A stretch of 64,000 nt of DNA from positions 62,001-126,000 of the forward strand of contig JACPWC010000031.1 in NCBI GenBank assembly GCA_016197225.1, given 5' to 3'. Of the stretch, positions 1 through 8,367 are shown piece after piece (the first letter of the stretch is position 1; each line of letters opens with the position of its first letter). Both the position numbers and the translations under genes were made by a program. This DNA comes from Chloroflexota bacterium (GTDB lineage: Bacteria; Chloroflexota; Anaerolineae; Anaerolineales; VGOW01). A model generated the notes under the pieces. It saw only the letters and a program-made list of their open reading frames with translations. It made no database searches and was not told the origin of the DNA.

Positions 1-837
1 CGCCTTCAACAGGAAGCGCTTCGCCTGGTTGAACCCCGGCGCAAGAAATACGACGAGGCGGTTTCCACTGCCCGCGCGCTCACCGAGCGAATCGAGCCGC
101 TGATGCTGGCCGTTCAACGTGAGGAATTCGAGCAGGTCATCGAGCAGGCCGAGGCCCTCGAAAAACTATGGCAAAAGGCGGCGTCGGCCGACTGGGCCGG
201 CCTCGAAACCCTGATCGGCTACCGCTACGAGTGGGCCACTAAAGAAACCAATCATCCGCGCGAGCATCGCGACATGGCCGACAAGCAAAACAAGAATTTC
301 ATCCGCTGGAATGAGTGGGCGGCCAAAACAAACAAACACTTTAATGAGTTGCGCCGCGCCGAGAAAGCCCTGCTAAAGAAAGAACTGGCCGAATTGGTTC
401 AAGACAGCGAGTTGAAAGACCTGCTCAAACAGTGTGACGACGCCCTGAGCGCCCACCGCGTGCTGGAGAGCGTTCTAAGCGAGACGCCGCAGGCCGAACC
501 GTTGAGCCGGCGCGCTGAAGAGGCCCGCGAGAGTGTGTCGAAGGAGGCCTACATTGAGCAAGCCGATGACATCAATAGACGCATCCTGGAATTGAAGAAG
601 GCGGCGGGCGACCGGCAGAAAAAATTTAACGACGAGTTCAAAAAGTTGAATCAGGCATTGGCCGGCCTCAAAAATCCGCCACGGCCCGGTATTCTCAGCC
701 CCAATCGCTCGTCAACGCCGCCTTTGGGCAATATCCAGGTGGCGCGCACGCTCTATCAAATTTGCGCTGACCTGGACCCGCTCAACGATCAACTGCCCAG
801 AGTGAAGGATTATCTCGATACACTGCCGGGGAGTTAA
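1..837 (+). CDS. Coiled-coil protein of unknown function, 5' end outside window
   Basis: The frame is open from base 1, so the gene starts upstream; 278 residues are visible, ending in TAA. An internal ATG at 103 exists, but the codons before it read as the same charged helical protein, so it is not taken as the start. The visible part is rich in Glu, Lys, Ala and Leu with heptad-like spacing, consistent with long coiled coils, followed by a Pro/Ser-rich linker near visible residue 228 and a short helical tail. I do not recognise a family. The phosphoesterase gene follows after 9 bases, so the two are probably co-transcribed. A structural or scaffold role is possible but is only inference. 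Confidence 0.75.
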   Translation, partial: RLQQEALRLVEPRRKKYDEAVSTARALTERIEPLMLAVQREEFEQVIEQAEALEKLWQKAASADWAGLETLIGYRYEWATKETNHPREHRDMADKQNKNFIRWNEWAAKTNKHFNELRRAEKALLKKELAELVQDSELKDLLKQCDDALSAHRVLESVLSETPQAEPLSRRAEEARESVSKEAYIEQADDINRRILELKKAAGDRQKKFNDEFKKLNQALAGLKNPPRPGILSPNRSSTPPLGNIQVARTLYQICADLDPLNDQLPRVKDYLDTLPGS

Positions 838-846
838 GGGGGGGAA

Positions 847-1851
847 ATGCGATACGCCATCATCAGCGATGTTCACGCCAACCGTACTGCCTTGCGGGCG
901 GTGGAAGAAGCGGTACGCCAATTGCGGCGCGAGCTTATGAATGAAGAAATAACTTACTGGTTCCTGGGCGATCTGGTCGGCTATGGCCCGGCGGAAGAAG
1001 CCCTGGAGTGTATCCGCTGGCTGAGACGGGAAAGCGGCATCCCGTTTGATCCCGACACTAATCTGGGCGAGCGCTGGGTGCCGGGCAACCATGATGGATG
1101 GCTGGTTTCGCCCGGCGAACAGTTGCGCCCTGATGCCGTAGCCACCTTGCGCCGCCAGATTGATCTATTGCAACAGCCCGGTCACGAGGAGGACAGAGAG
1201 TGGTTTTTTCGGATCGTGCGGGCGGCCCTGCATCGCCAGCCGGCAGTAGATCAGCCAGATGTCTTGGGCGAGGAAACGCGTTCGCTGGTGATAGAGCCGC
1301 ACGCCGTACTCACGATGGCGTTTGTGCATGCCTCGGTGTTTCCGGCAACGCGGCGGATCACTTATTTATATCCATGGCGTCAGACGTTATTGGCCGAAGA
1401 TTTGCGCCAGTTGCGGATGCAATCGCCGGCGCCTATCTTGTGCTTGTTTCATGGGCACACCCACTTCCCGGTGTTTGCCCGGCTCGGCGAAGATGGGCAG
1501 ACGGTTGTGTTTCAGCCGATCAAGTACGGCCAACCGATCCGGCTGAACGAAGGATGCTATGCCATCAATCCCGGCAGTGTTGGCCAGCCCCGCGATGGCG
1601 ATACGCGGGCCGCTTTCGTAATTCTGGATACCGAGGCCGGCACGGTGGAGTTTCGCCGCGTTGAATACGATGTCCATGAAGTGGTGCACAAACTGAATCG
1701 CGAAAGCCAGCAAGCGCCCCACGAACACAGACAAGTCTACCAGCCATTGGTCGATCGCTTGCGGACGGCCAATGGCGGCGAGGAACTTCATAGTTATCGG
1801 GGCATTTATCGTTCCCCGGAGTGGGATTTAGAGGTCGTCAAACCGGCCTGA
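847..1851 (+). CDS. Calcineurin-like metallophosphoesterase
   Basis: 334 residues carrying the metal-binding signatures of the calcineurin-like phosphoesterase superfamily in order: D-x-H at 8-10 (ISDVHAN), GDLVGYG at 41-47, GNHD at 80-83 and GHTH near 203-206. Members use two metal ions to hydrolyse phosphomono- or diesters; the substrate here cannot be told from sequence. No signal peptide is seen, so it should act in the cytoplasm. The start has a purine-rich ribosome site (GGGGGG) just upstream. It sits 9 bases after the coiled-coil gene and 25 bases before the vWA gene. In accessory clusters such enzymes can be protein phosphatases or nucleotide hydrolases; which applies is open. Confidence 0.9.
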   Translation: MRYAIISDVHANRTALRAVEEAVRQLRRELMNEEITYWFLGDLVGYGPAEEALECIRWLRRESGIPFDPDTNLGERWVPGNHDGWLVSPGEQLRPDAVATLRRQIDLLQQPGHEEDREWFFRIVRAALHRQPAVDQPDVLGEETRSLVIEPHAVLTMAFVHASVFPATRRITYLYPWRQTLLAEDLRQLRMQSPAPILCLFHGHTHFPVFARLGEDGQTVVFQPIKYGQPIRLNEGCYAINPGSVGQPRDGDTRAAFVILDTEAGTVEFRRVEYDVHEVVHKLNRESQQAPHEHRQVYQPLVDRLRTANGGEELHSYRGIYRSPEWDLEVVKPA

Positions 1852-1876
1852 CATTTTGACACTAAAAGGGACATGC

Positions 1877-3262
1877 ATGAAACTCTCGCCGCGCAACCGG
1901 ATGCTCATTAGACTCATCAGCCTGTGGGTCTTGCTGGCCCACGCGCTTGGTCTGTCCGGTTCGTCTCCTGTTGCGCGTGCGCAAACTGAAACTTCAACGT
2001 CTTCACTCGACCTAGTGCTGTTAATTGACAGCTCTACTAGCATGCTCGACAGCGACCGGGCCGGCCTGCGCGTGGACGCTGCTGTTTTCCTGCTGGAATT
2101 CATACAGGAGGTCGCCGGGGTGCAGGGCCTTTCAGTTCGTTTTGCGGCGGCGAACTTTGGCGGTGAAAGCGTGACGGATGCGGTTGCGCTGCGCCCCCTG
2201 CAAGGAGATGCCGCCCAGAACGCCATTCGCCTGCGTGCTGACAGCGAGTCCACCCTGTTTGCGCCGGCGCTCAATTTCGCCATTGATCAACTGCAAGACA
2301 CCGGAGACTCGCAGAAGGTGGTGATCCTCTTCACCGACGGCCTGCCCGAAGGCGAAGCGGTGACTCAGGCAGGGGCTTACTTTACGACTGAAATGAGTCC
2401 GCGCCTCGACTCTTTGCAACAATCGGGGGCGCAGGTTTTTGTCGTGGCTCTGCGCAACGACAAGACTGTTCAAGTCGAAGATTTGTGGATCCAGGCCATT
2501 TCCGCCGCCCGCTATCGTGTCATTGATCAGAATACAGACCTGGTCGGCGCTTTCCGCGATTTGTTCGCCGGCATCCTCGGCCTGCGCCCGGGCGAAGCGC
2601 AGACAGCCGCGCCCGGCGCTTCGCAAACAATCAAGTTGGAGCCTTACCTGGAACAGGCGGTGATCTCGGTTTTCAAGAGCGGTCCGTCTGTTTCACTGCG
2701 CCTGATCGATCCTAATCAGACTGAAATCCCTCCAACACGTCGCACCGATCAGCATGAGATTTTCGCCCTGACCGCTCCACAAGGCGGAGAATGGAAGCTG
2801 GGTGCGACTGGCGGTGCTGCCACCATTTGGGTGGATCGCCGCCTGCCCACGCTTACCCTCGAAGGGCCAACCGAACCGCAAGCGCTCGGCCAACCGCTAA
2901 CGTTCACCGGCCGATTGCTCCGTCTTAACCAGTCAATCAGCAAATCGTCTCTTGAACTTAGCTTGTCTATTGCAGGGCCTGAGAATCAACTCTTTCCGGC
3001 TCTGGTCATGGATCGTTTTGCAGATCGTTACTCGGCGGAATTTACCGGGGCGCTGGCAGAGGGCGTTTACACCGTGACCCTTTCGGCCCGTAGCGGCGGC
3101 GAGCCGGTTCTGGCCGAGTCAAGTGCTTTGACCGTTGGCGTTTTTCTCGTGCCATCCATCCGGGGGTTTGAGATTGCCGGGGACACGGTCGTGGGTCAAA
3201 CCATTTGCGTGTGTATAAGCAATTTCAACGGGCACGAAGCCAGTCAGAGGATTATAGGCTGA
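1877..3262 (+). CDS. Secreted von Willebrand factor A protein, 3' end broken
   Basis: The start is placed at ATG 1877 (MKLSPRN), which has AAAAGGG upstream; a TTG at 1856 is in frame but has no ribosome site. Residues 1-40 are a signal peptide or membrane anchor. A vWA domain follows with a MIDAS motif DSSTS at 51-55 and a later FTDG motif, so metal-dependent protein binding is expected. After about residue 240 come beta-rich, Ig-like segments. The reading frame then ends abruptly inside the last one, with an atypical tail of about 15 residues. Related vWA proteins usually continue into a membrane helix or further domains. The sequence becomes AT-richer at the same place, so the gene looks truncated by a recombination junction near 3190-3260. 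Confidence 0.75.
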   Translation: MKLSPRNRMLIRLISLWVLLAHALGLSGSSPVARAQTETSTSSLDLVLLIDSSTSMLDSDRAGLRVDAAVFLLEFIQEVAGVQGLSVRFAAANFGGESVTDAVALRPLQGDAAQNAIRLRADSESTLFAPALNFAIDQLQDTGDSQKVVILFTDGLPEGEAVTQAGAYFTTEMSPRLDSLQQSGAQVFVVALRNDKTVQVEDLWIQAISAARYRVIDQNTDLVGAFRDLFAGILGLRPGEAQTAAPGASQTIKLEPYLEQAVISVFKSGPSVSLRLIDPNQTEIPPTRRTDQHEIFALTAPQGGEWKLGATGGAATIWVDRRLPTLTLEGPTEPQALGQPLTFTGRLLRLNQSISKSSLELSLSIAGPENQLFPALVMDRFADRYSAEFTGALAEGVYTVTLSARSGGEPVLAESSALTVGVFLVPSIRGFEIAGDTVVGQTICVCISNFNGHEASQRIIG

Positions 3263-3648
3263 AGTACGAAAGCGAACAGATAGAGCGAACCAAATTAGAA
3301 GGACTCAAAGCCATATTTGACGACGAAGCGCGGAAACAATTTGAAAAATACCGGCAAGCCAAAGACGAAATTCAAAAGGGGCTACAAGAGTCCAAAACTC
3401 CTGAAGAAATATCAAATCAAACAGATAGGTTGATTGAGTCTGCCGCGAAAGTCAGCGAACGGGTCGAAGAGACTCTAACGGCTGAGGTCGGGCAAACAAT
3501 CAAGGATGCATGCTTGGCTTTAAGAGAAAAGGATCTGCGCAAGACCTTATCAAGGAGATTTACGATGAGGTTTTGCTGTGGGGAAACAACATCGGGATTC
3601 TTGAACATCTATCAAAACATGACCACTATCCAATTTCGTCAATCATAG
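3205..3648 (+). CDS. Coiled-coil segment, likely broken 5' part of the next gene
   Basis: This frame opens after a stop at 3169-3171 and its only early starts are TTG 3205 or GTG 3211, neither with a ribosome site. Residues 5-100 are strongly helical and charged (for example RTKLEGLKAIFDDEARKQF), a convincing coiled coil, but from about 3510 on the translation loses protein-like character while the +3 frame becomes convincing. Together with the truncated vWA gene upstream this suggests a 5'-truncated reading frame that continues into the NTPase at 3510 by a frameshift, rather than an independent gene. An alternative is a genuine small gene overlapping the NTPase by 139 bases. Confidence 0.4.
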   Translation: MRVYKQFQRARSQSEDYRLKYESEQIERTKLEGLKAIFDDEARKQFEKYRQAKDEIQKGLQESKTPEEISNQTDRLIESAAKVSERVEETLTAEVGQTIKDACLALREKDLRKTLSRRFTMRFCCGETTSGFLNIYQNMTTIQFRQS

Positions 3649-5561
3649 AGATGGTAAGCGCCGCTTACCGCAACCCCGGCTTGGAGGCATACCAAAATGT
3701 TTATTTGGCAAGTGGCTGGCTCACGAATCTACCTGAAGAGCAGAACAGCTTGCGTAAAGTATACGAATTGCTGATTAACTTGGAGAAAGAAGCCAACGTC
3801 CGGGAAAAGGCTATTCAACTCATAGCCGAAACCTACAACAAACTTGACAAAGCGGCTATCCCTTCTAGTCTCAGGGTTCTCGTTGAAAAGGCTCATCAAT
3901 GTCTGGAGCAAAACACAAGCAAAGTCGAGGCGGTAGACGCGCTCCGGGCCGCTCTTCTTGAGGAAGATAAAGAGAATAATAGCACGCTTAACAATCTACC
4001 CGAGGCGAGCGCGCTCCTGGATTACTTCAAGCGACTTGAGAAACGTCAGGATGCAAAAATAACCAAACCACTCGAATTGGCAATTTCGACCAGATCCACA
4101 TTAGATATATCGTATAGCGATGAAAGAATCTCCGCCTCTGACGGAACCTATTCCTTGAGGTTATCAGTGCTCATCGAAAACAGGGATGACACATATGCGG
4201 CCAACGACTTGGTGATTCGGGACAACGGCCCTCTAATACCGCCCATTTTCAGGTTTGGTGGCAACGAAGAAAAGCGAGAGATAAAGTTGAGTGCTATCAA
4301 ACCTGGGGGAATGCTGGTTGGAAAGATCATTTACAAGTATGAAACAGATCAGGATCCAACCTGCCAACTTGTCACCAACTATGACTCGACTCCTCGGACT
4401 TTGATCGCGCCTGAGAAAACTATTGATGTGCCTTCTGAAAAATATCCTGTCCCCGAGCCCTATAAGTATGATTCGGTAGCCAAAAAGGTTAGCGAAGGTG
4501 GGGTCGTATTCCTGAAAGGCCCACCGTTTTCGGGGCGCACAAGAATTCTGGAAGCGATAAAGGAAGTCAAAGATGCACGAATTCACCGCTTGGGACGAAA
4601 AACCAGTCGTCAACACAGTGGCGATGAAGAGATCAAATCCTTACTGGGCTCAATACGGGATGCTAAGGGTCCAGGGGCAGTTTTAATCGACAATGCTGAG
4701 GTGTTGGAGGAAGAAGACGAGAATAACAAGGATGCTTTTATCTTGTATTTGTCGCGAGCAGTGCGAGAAGGGTGCATTGTCGTTATTGCGCAGGGCATCA
4801 ACGACACCTGGGATCGACCCATTAGAAACGCTCTGCCGGGCGCACTCGAGCGCGTGTCTTTCGAGTCAATATACGTTGGGCCTTGCAACGAAGGAGAGTG
4901 TCTTCAGTGGGTAGCTAAATATTTGCCCCGGGAAATGTCAACATTGGCGCGGAAATCAATGTGGCTCTTCTCCGGCGGCAGTCTTGGGGTGCTGGATGAA
5001 CTCTGCAGTGCCTTGAAGGACTCGCCCGAAAAAATATATACCGATCGTGTCAAAGATGTGCTGGTAGACGTAGCCCTTGAGTGTGGTCAAGCATGGTGTA
5101 ACGATGGTGTGCTTACGCCCATTGACCAACGGCTACTATCCGTGCTTGCAGGTGACGATTTTACCGACCAGAATAGTTGGACTACTGGCTTAAGTCGGCA
5201 GGATATTGCAGATAGCTCTCAATTCTCATTGGTTAATTCTCAGAGTTTGTGGCTAGAGGGTGGTTTATTGAACAAGCTTGCCTTGCAGTACCCGGATCAT
5301 TTTTCGCACACCGACAACACTCGCCATGAATACGTCCGAAAAATTACCGATCGACTGGAGCGACTTTGGCAACTAGGCGTATTTTGGTATGGAGAACAGT
5401 CGGAAAACAGGCAATACTCTACTAAGCCCAGGCGTGTATTTTGGCGGATGGGGTGGTTATATGTGTTCGCGCGTAGCATATATAAGATGCCGTTTGAGTC
5501 TGAGATTGAGGCGCGAAAATCCGGCGCTGGCAATACTAATGAGGTGGCTGATGAAATCTAA
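3510..5561 (+). CDS. STAND-like NTPase with beta-sandwich domain
   Basis: 683 residues from ATG 3510 (AAGGA lies 3 bases upstream; the true N-terminus may lie in the preceding frame). Residues 1-185 are helical; 185-305 form alternating beta strands like an Ig/CARDB-type sandwich; then a P-loop GPPFSGRT at 337-344 and a Walker B-like stretch LIDNAE near 392-397. The part after 480 is helical with a likely winged-helix region, as in STAND/NACHT-type signalling NTPases. No membrane segment is seen. It overlaps the protease gene by 11 bases (ATGAAATCTAA), implying translational coupling. It probably senses a signal and switches on the partner NTPase-protease, by analogy with STAND systems. Base use is AT-richer than the flanking housekeeping genes. 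Confidence 0.7.
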   Translation: MLGFKRKGSAQDLIKEIYDEVLLWGNNIGILEHLSKHDHYPISSIIEMVSAAYRNPGLEAYQNVYLASGWLTNLPEEQNSLRKVYELLINLEKEANVREKAIQLIAETYNKLDKAAIPSSLRVLVEKAHQCLEQNTSKVEAVDALRAALLEEDKENNSTLNNLPEASALLDYFKRLEKRQDAKITKPLELAISTRSTLDISYSDERISASDGTYSLRLSVLIENRDDTYAANDLVIRDNGPLIPPIFRFGGNEEKREIKLSAIKPGGMLVGKIIYKYETDQDPTCQLVTNYDSTPRTLIAPEKTIDVPSEKYPVPEPYKYDSVAKKVSEGGVVFLKGPPFSGRTRILEAIKEVKDARIHRLGRKTSRQHSGDEEIKSLLGSIRDAKGPGAVLIDNAEVLEEEDENNKDAFILYLSRAVREGCIVVIAQGINDTWDRPIRNALPGALERVSFESIYVGPCNEGECLQWVAKYLPREMSTLARKSMWLFSGGSLGVLDELCSALKDSPEKIYTDRVKDVLVDVALECGQAWCNDGVLTPIDQRLLSVLAGDDFTDQNSWTTGLSRQDIADSSQFSLVNSQSLWLEGGLLNKLALQYPDHFSHTDNTRHEYVRKITDRLERLWQLGVFWYGEQSENRQYSTKPRRVFWRMGWLYVFARSIYKMPFESEIEARKSGAGNTNEVADEI

Positions 5562-7242
5562 TATGTGGACGCTAAACGACTGCGAATGGGAATTTATCGG
5601 AGCACACAAAAATGGTTCGCGCTGTTCGCCAGTTGATGTTATTGTGGAGAAGCTGAAAAAGGATAACGACAAGACCCATTTTCACTTAATCGGATGCCCT
5701 TATATTGGCAAGTCATCTGTTGTCAGTTATGCTCTGACAAAAGTCAACCAAGAGAGCGGAACCGCTGGCCAGATAGGACTCACATGTGCTAAGAAGTGGT
5801 TGTTCTTTTACTTTGAAGAGCCTTCTGGGAAAGATGTCGACATTGTTGAAATTGCGAAGAGGAACCTTGTAGAATGGTGGTGTGACAATTTGGGCTCTGA
5901 AGAATACCAAAGCCTATGTAGCGACTTTGCTGCTAAGAATTGGGAGGGCGCGTTCGACTACAATAATCCTGGTTCTCCATGGTACCGATTTTTGATGAAT
6001 GCTCGCGAGCACAAACTGGTGTTTCTTTTCGAAATTAGTAATCAGAGCTCGTTTAACAATGTTATTAATCTTATCAATGGAACAAAGCTATTCAAAGAAA
6101 AGGTTAAGGATGGTACATGGCGGATTATTATCGAGACTCCCCTTGAGGTAAAGCTCAACCCAAGCGTTCTGCAAACCCGACAAATATCGATTGGCTTGCT
6201 TGATGAAGCAGAGGCCAGGGGTGTTGCTAATGTTGCTAGCACGCTTGTAAAAACTAAAGATGAGACTTCTCCCGACGATGCCACCAAGATCAAGATCGCG
6301 GAGGAGATTCTTAGATGGGCTGGATATCATCCCTATTTGTTGCGTTTAGTGTGCAAAGCTTTCAAGCGCTGGCCGTCGGAATACCACTTCATTGGTATAG
6401 AGGCCCAGTTGCTTAAATATGATGAAGAGCATAACGGGATACTCGGCGATATTGCAAAGAGGCTCGTTGATCAATGCCCAATCGGGACGAACTCTGAACT
6501 GATGCCTAGTGGAAAGACGGCAGAGGTTCTTAGGATATTTCCATCGTCTGAAAATGCTCAAAAGGCCTATATTCAAGCAAAACAAAAGCGAATGTTGGTT
6601 GCTGTGTATGATAAGGACAATAATCAAGAAGGAAATGGTCTCCTTATACACCGAGACGGCAAATGGTATGTCGCCACTTGCAAACATATTACTGACAAGA
6701 TTTTTGGGGCAGATGCGTCTCCGTCGAAAGACAAACTCATCAATATCAAATACAGATGGCCGCCTGATGAGATTGAGTACATTGACCTTGTTGCAGCTTT
6801 CGTCTATGTACACGCGGAGCATGACATTGCTATCCTGGCATGTACGGATCACAACATTTTTTCTGTGTTGCATGAGGATCTGTTGGCTAAAATACCCCGC
6901 ACAATTCTGACTTATGGAATGCCATTGGACATCAGATATCACTGGGAAACATTGTTTCACCACAATCAGGTCAAGTTTAAAGAGGGCGACGAAAATCTTA
7001 TCTATCAGAATGCAAACACGGATAATGGTTCCAGCGGGGCAGGTGTCTTCTGTGATGATGGGCTTGTTGGCATGCACTGGAGAGGCCCCGATCCGAGCAT
7101 GGGCCAAAAACCTGAGATTGCAACACCACCAGCCGAGAAAAACGCAATTGCTAAAATGGAAGGAGATGCACTTAGTGCGAAACTGATTTTGAAGCATCTT
7201 GATAAGCATCTTGATAAGCATCGTGCTACAGAAACTCGATAA
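5551..7242 (+). CDS. P-loop NTPase fused to trypsin-like serine protease
   Basis: Start ATG 5551 has GAGG 6 bases upstream and overlaps the preceding stop; 563 residues. The N-terminal half is a P-loop NTPase with GCPYIGKS at 48-55 and helical STAND-like sequence to about 340. The C-terminal domain (about 355-555) is a chymotrypsin-fold protease with a complete triad: His379 (ATCKH), Asp425 (EHDIAIL) and Ser495 (NGSSGAG, the GxSG motif). No signal peptide is present, so the protease should be cytoplasmic and probably held inactive until the NTPase part is triggered. The C-terminus ends in a short tandem KHLDKHLDKH encoded by 12-base repeats. Neighbouring NTPase and Trypco1-like genes support a conflict or programmed-death role, which is inference. 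Confidence 0.85.
   Translation: MKSNMWTLNDCEWEFIGAHKNGSRCSPVDVIVEKLKKDNDKTHFHLIGCPYIGKSSVVSYALTKVNQESGTAGQIGLTCAKKWLFFYFEEPSGKDVDIVEIAKRNLVEWWCDNLGSEEYQSLCSDFAAKNWEGAFDYNNPGSPWYRFLMNAREHKLVFLFEISNQSSFNNVINLINGTKLFKEKVKDGTWRIIIETPLEVKLNPSVLQTRQISIGLLDEAEARGVANVASTLVKTKDETSPDDATKIKIAEEILRWAGYHPYLLRLVCKAFKRWPSEYHFIGIEAQLLKYDEEHNGILGDIAKRLVDQCPIGTNSELMPSGKTAEVLRIFPSSENAQKAYIQAKQKRMLVAVYDKDNNQEGNGLLIHRDGKWYVATCKHITDKIFGADASPSKDKLINIKYRWPPDEIEYIDLVAAFVYVHAEHDIAILACTDHNIFSVLHEDLLAKIPRTILTYGMPLDIRYHWETLFHHNQVKFKEGDENLIYQNANTDNGSSGAGVFCDDGLVGMHWRGPDPSMGQKPEIATPPAEKNAIAKMEGDALSAKLILKHLDKHLDKHRATETR
7191..7221 (+). repeat. 12-base tandem repeat at 3' end of protease gene
   Basis: The unit AAGCATCTTGAT is present twice, followed by a partial third copy (AAGCATC). 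It is in frame and encodes KHLDKHLDKH near the C-terminus of the NTPase-protease. Slippage here would lengthen or shorten the tail by four residues without a frameshift. Confidence 0.85.
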
Positions 7243-7267
7243 AGCCAATTGTCTTACGGAGGTCGCT

Positions 7268-7621
7268 ATGCCTATGCTTGAATACAAATCAGGTGATGGA
7301 AATTCAATCTGGATTGAGGTGCCCCAACAGACATACTCTGTGCTTCAGTCGCGAAGCAATGAACCCCCGCCACCTCAACCACTAAAACCTGGTTTTTTAG
7401 ATGTAGTCAAAACCAACATCATCATTTTGCGCGAAAAAATTGATGAACTCGATCTGTTCCAGCGCCCTCGAGAAGTAGAGGTCGAGTTGAGTCTGAAATT
7501 CAATGCCGAAGCCGGAGTTTGGGGGCTGGCTGCGACCGGGGTGGAGTCGGGCTATGTTGTCAAGCTCAAGTGGGTTCATGAGGCCGAAAAACCGAAACTT
7601 GGTGACAAGCCAAAATCTTAG
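7268..7621 (+). CDS. Trypco1-like (trypsin-co-occurring domain) small protein
   Basis: ATG 7268 is preceded by GGAGG and gives 117 residues (MPMLEYKSGDGNSIWIEV); the longer frame from 7199 lacks a ribosome site and overlaps the protease gene. The protein is mostly beta: an N-terminal IWIEV strand, a Pro-rich linker, then a C-terminal segment VEVELSLKFNAEAGVWGL followed by a KLKWVHE strand. This matches my knowledge of Trypco1 (the CU044_2847-type family), small domains found beside trypsin-like peptidases in bacterial conflict loci. Its position 25 bases after a trypsin-like protease fits exactly. It may regulate, recruit or be cleaved by the protease; the biochemical role is not known to me. 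Confidence 0.75.
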   Translation: MPMLEYKSGDGNSIWIEVPQQTYSVLQSRSNEPPPPQPLKPGFLDVVKTNIIILREKIDELDLFQRPREVEVELSLKFNAEAGVWGLAATGVESGYVVKLKWVHEAEKPKLGDKPKS

Positions 7622-7627
7622 AGATTG

Positions 7628-8344
7628 ATGTTAGGCCTGCTTCTCCACCTGTTCATTGCCGGGCTAACCGCCTTAGGCTCAATCGTTGCCGGGCGTGGCA
7701 CCTCTTACAGAACCCGCCATGTCTTGGCGCATTTGCCTGGCATTTGGGGGGTAGTTGGGGCCTATTTGCTGCTTAGTTGGGTTGAACTGGCGCCGTGGGA
7801 GTTCCTCAACAGCGGTCTGCTCGACGGCTTGATGGGCGGATTGTTCGATGTCTTTCCGATTCTCTCCTTCATTATCAATAGCCGATGGATCGCATGGTTA
7901 GGGCCTGTCTTTAACACGCTGAGCCTGCTTGCCAACCTCAATGGTTTGCTGGCGGTGATGTTTGAACTCAATTTGGATTTTGCCCAACGTTTCATGCTGA
8001 TTTTGCCAGGGTTGGTTGCGCTCGCGTCACTCGTAGCGAGCATTACAGCGGCCTTCCTTCCGGTAGCATGGCGCAGCCGGCTTGGCTTCGCTCAAACCAT
8101 TTCTGCGGGCATGGCGCTGTTAGGGCTAATCTTCAATCTCAACGCCCTGGATGCTTGGGGCAGTCGTGGCCGGCTCGCCACCGGTCTGGTTGCTCTGCTC
8201 ACAAACGCCCAGGTTGGCATTGGCCCGTACTTCGCGATGTTAGGGTTGATTGGCTTGATGGTGTCTGGCCTCTGGCAAGCATCTCACTCGTCATCCGAAT
8301 CATCAGATGGTTCGGCAGGATTTAGCAGCGACTTATTTGAGTAA
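7628..8344 (+). CDS. Polytopic membrane protein of unknown function
   Basis: 238 residues from ATG 7628, 6 bases after the Trypco1-like gene, so almost certainly in the same operon. Hydropathy by eye gives about six membrane helices (for example LLLHLFIAGLTALGSIVAG at the N-terminus) with a Ser-rich cytoplasmic or external tail (SHSSSESSDGS). No family motif is recognised. Base use is somewhat GC-richer than the NTPase genes. As part of the island it could be the membrane target or effector of the protease system, or a separate passenger; nothing in the sequence decides this. Confidence 0.75.
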   Translation: MLGLLLHLFIAGLTALGSIVAGRGTSYRTRHVLAHLPGIWGVVGAYLLLSWVELAPWEFLNSGLLDGLMGGLFDVFPILSFIINSRWIAWLGPVFNTLSLLANLNGLLAVMFELNLDFAQRFMLILPGLVALASLVASITAAFLPVAWRSRLGFAQTISAGMALLGLIFNLNALDAWGSRGRLATGLVALLTNAQVGIGPYFAMLGLIGLMVSGLWQASHSSSESSDGSAGFSSDLFE

Positions 8345-8367
8345 TCATCGACTCTTCTCCAACCCAA

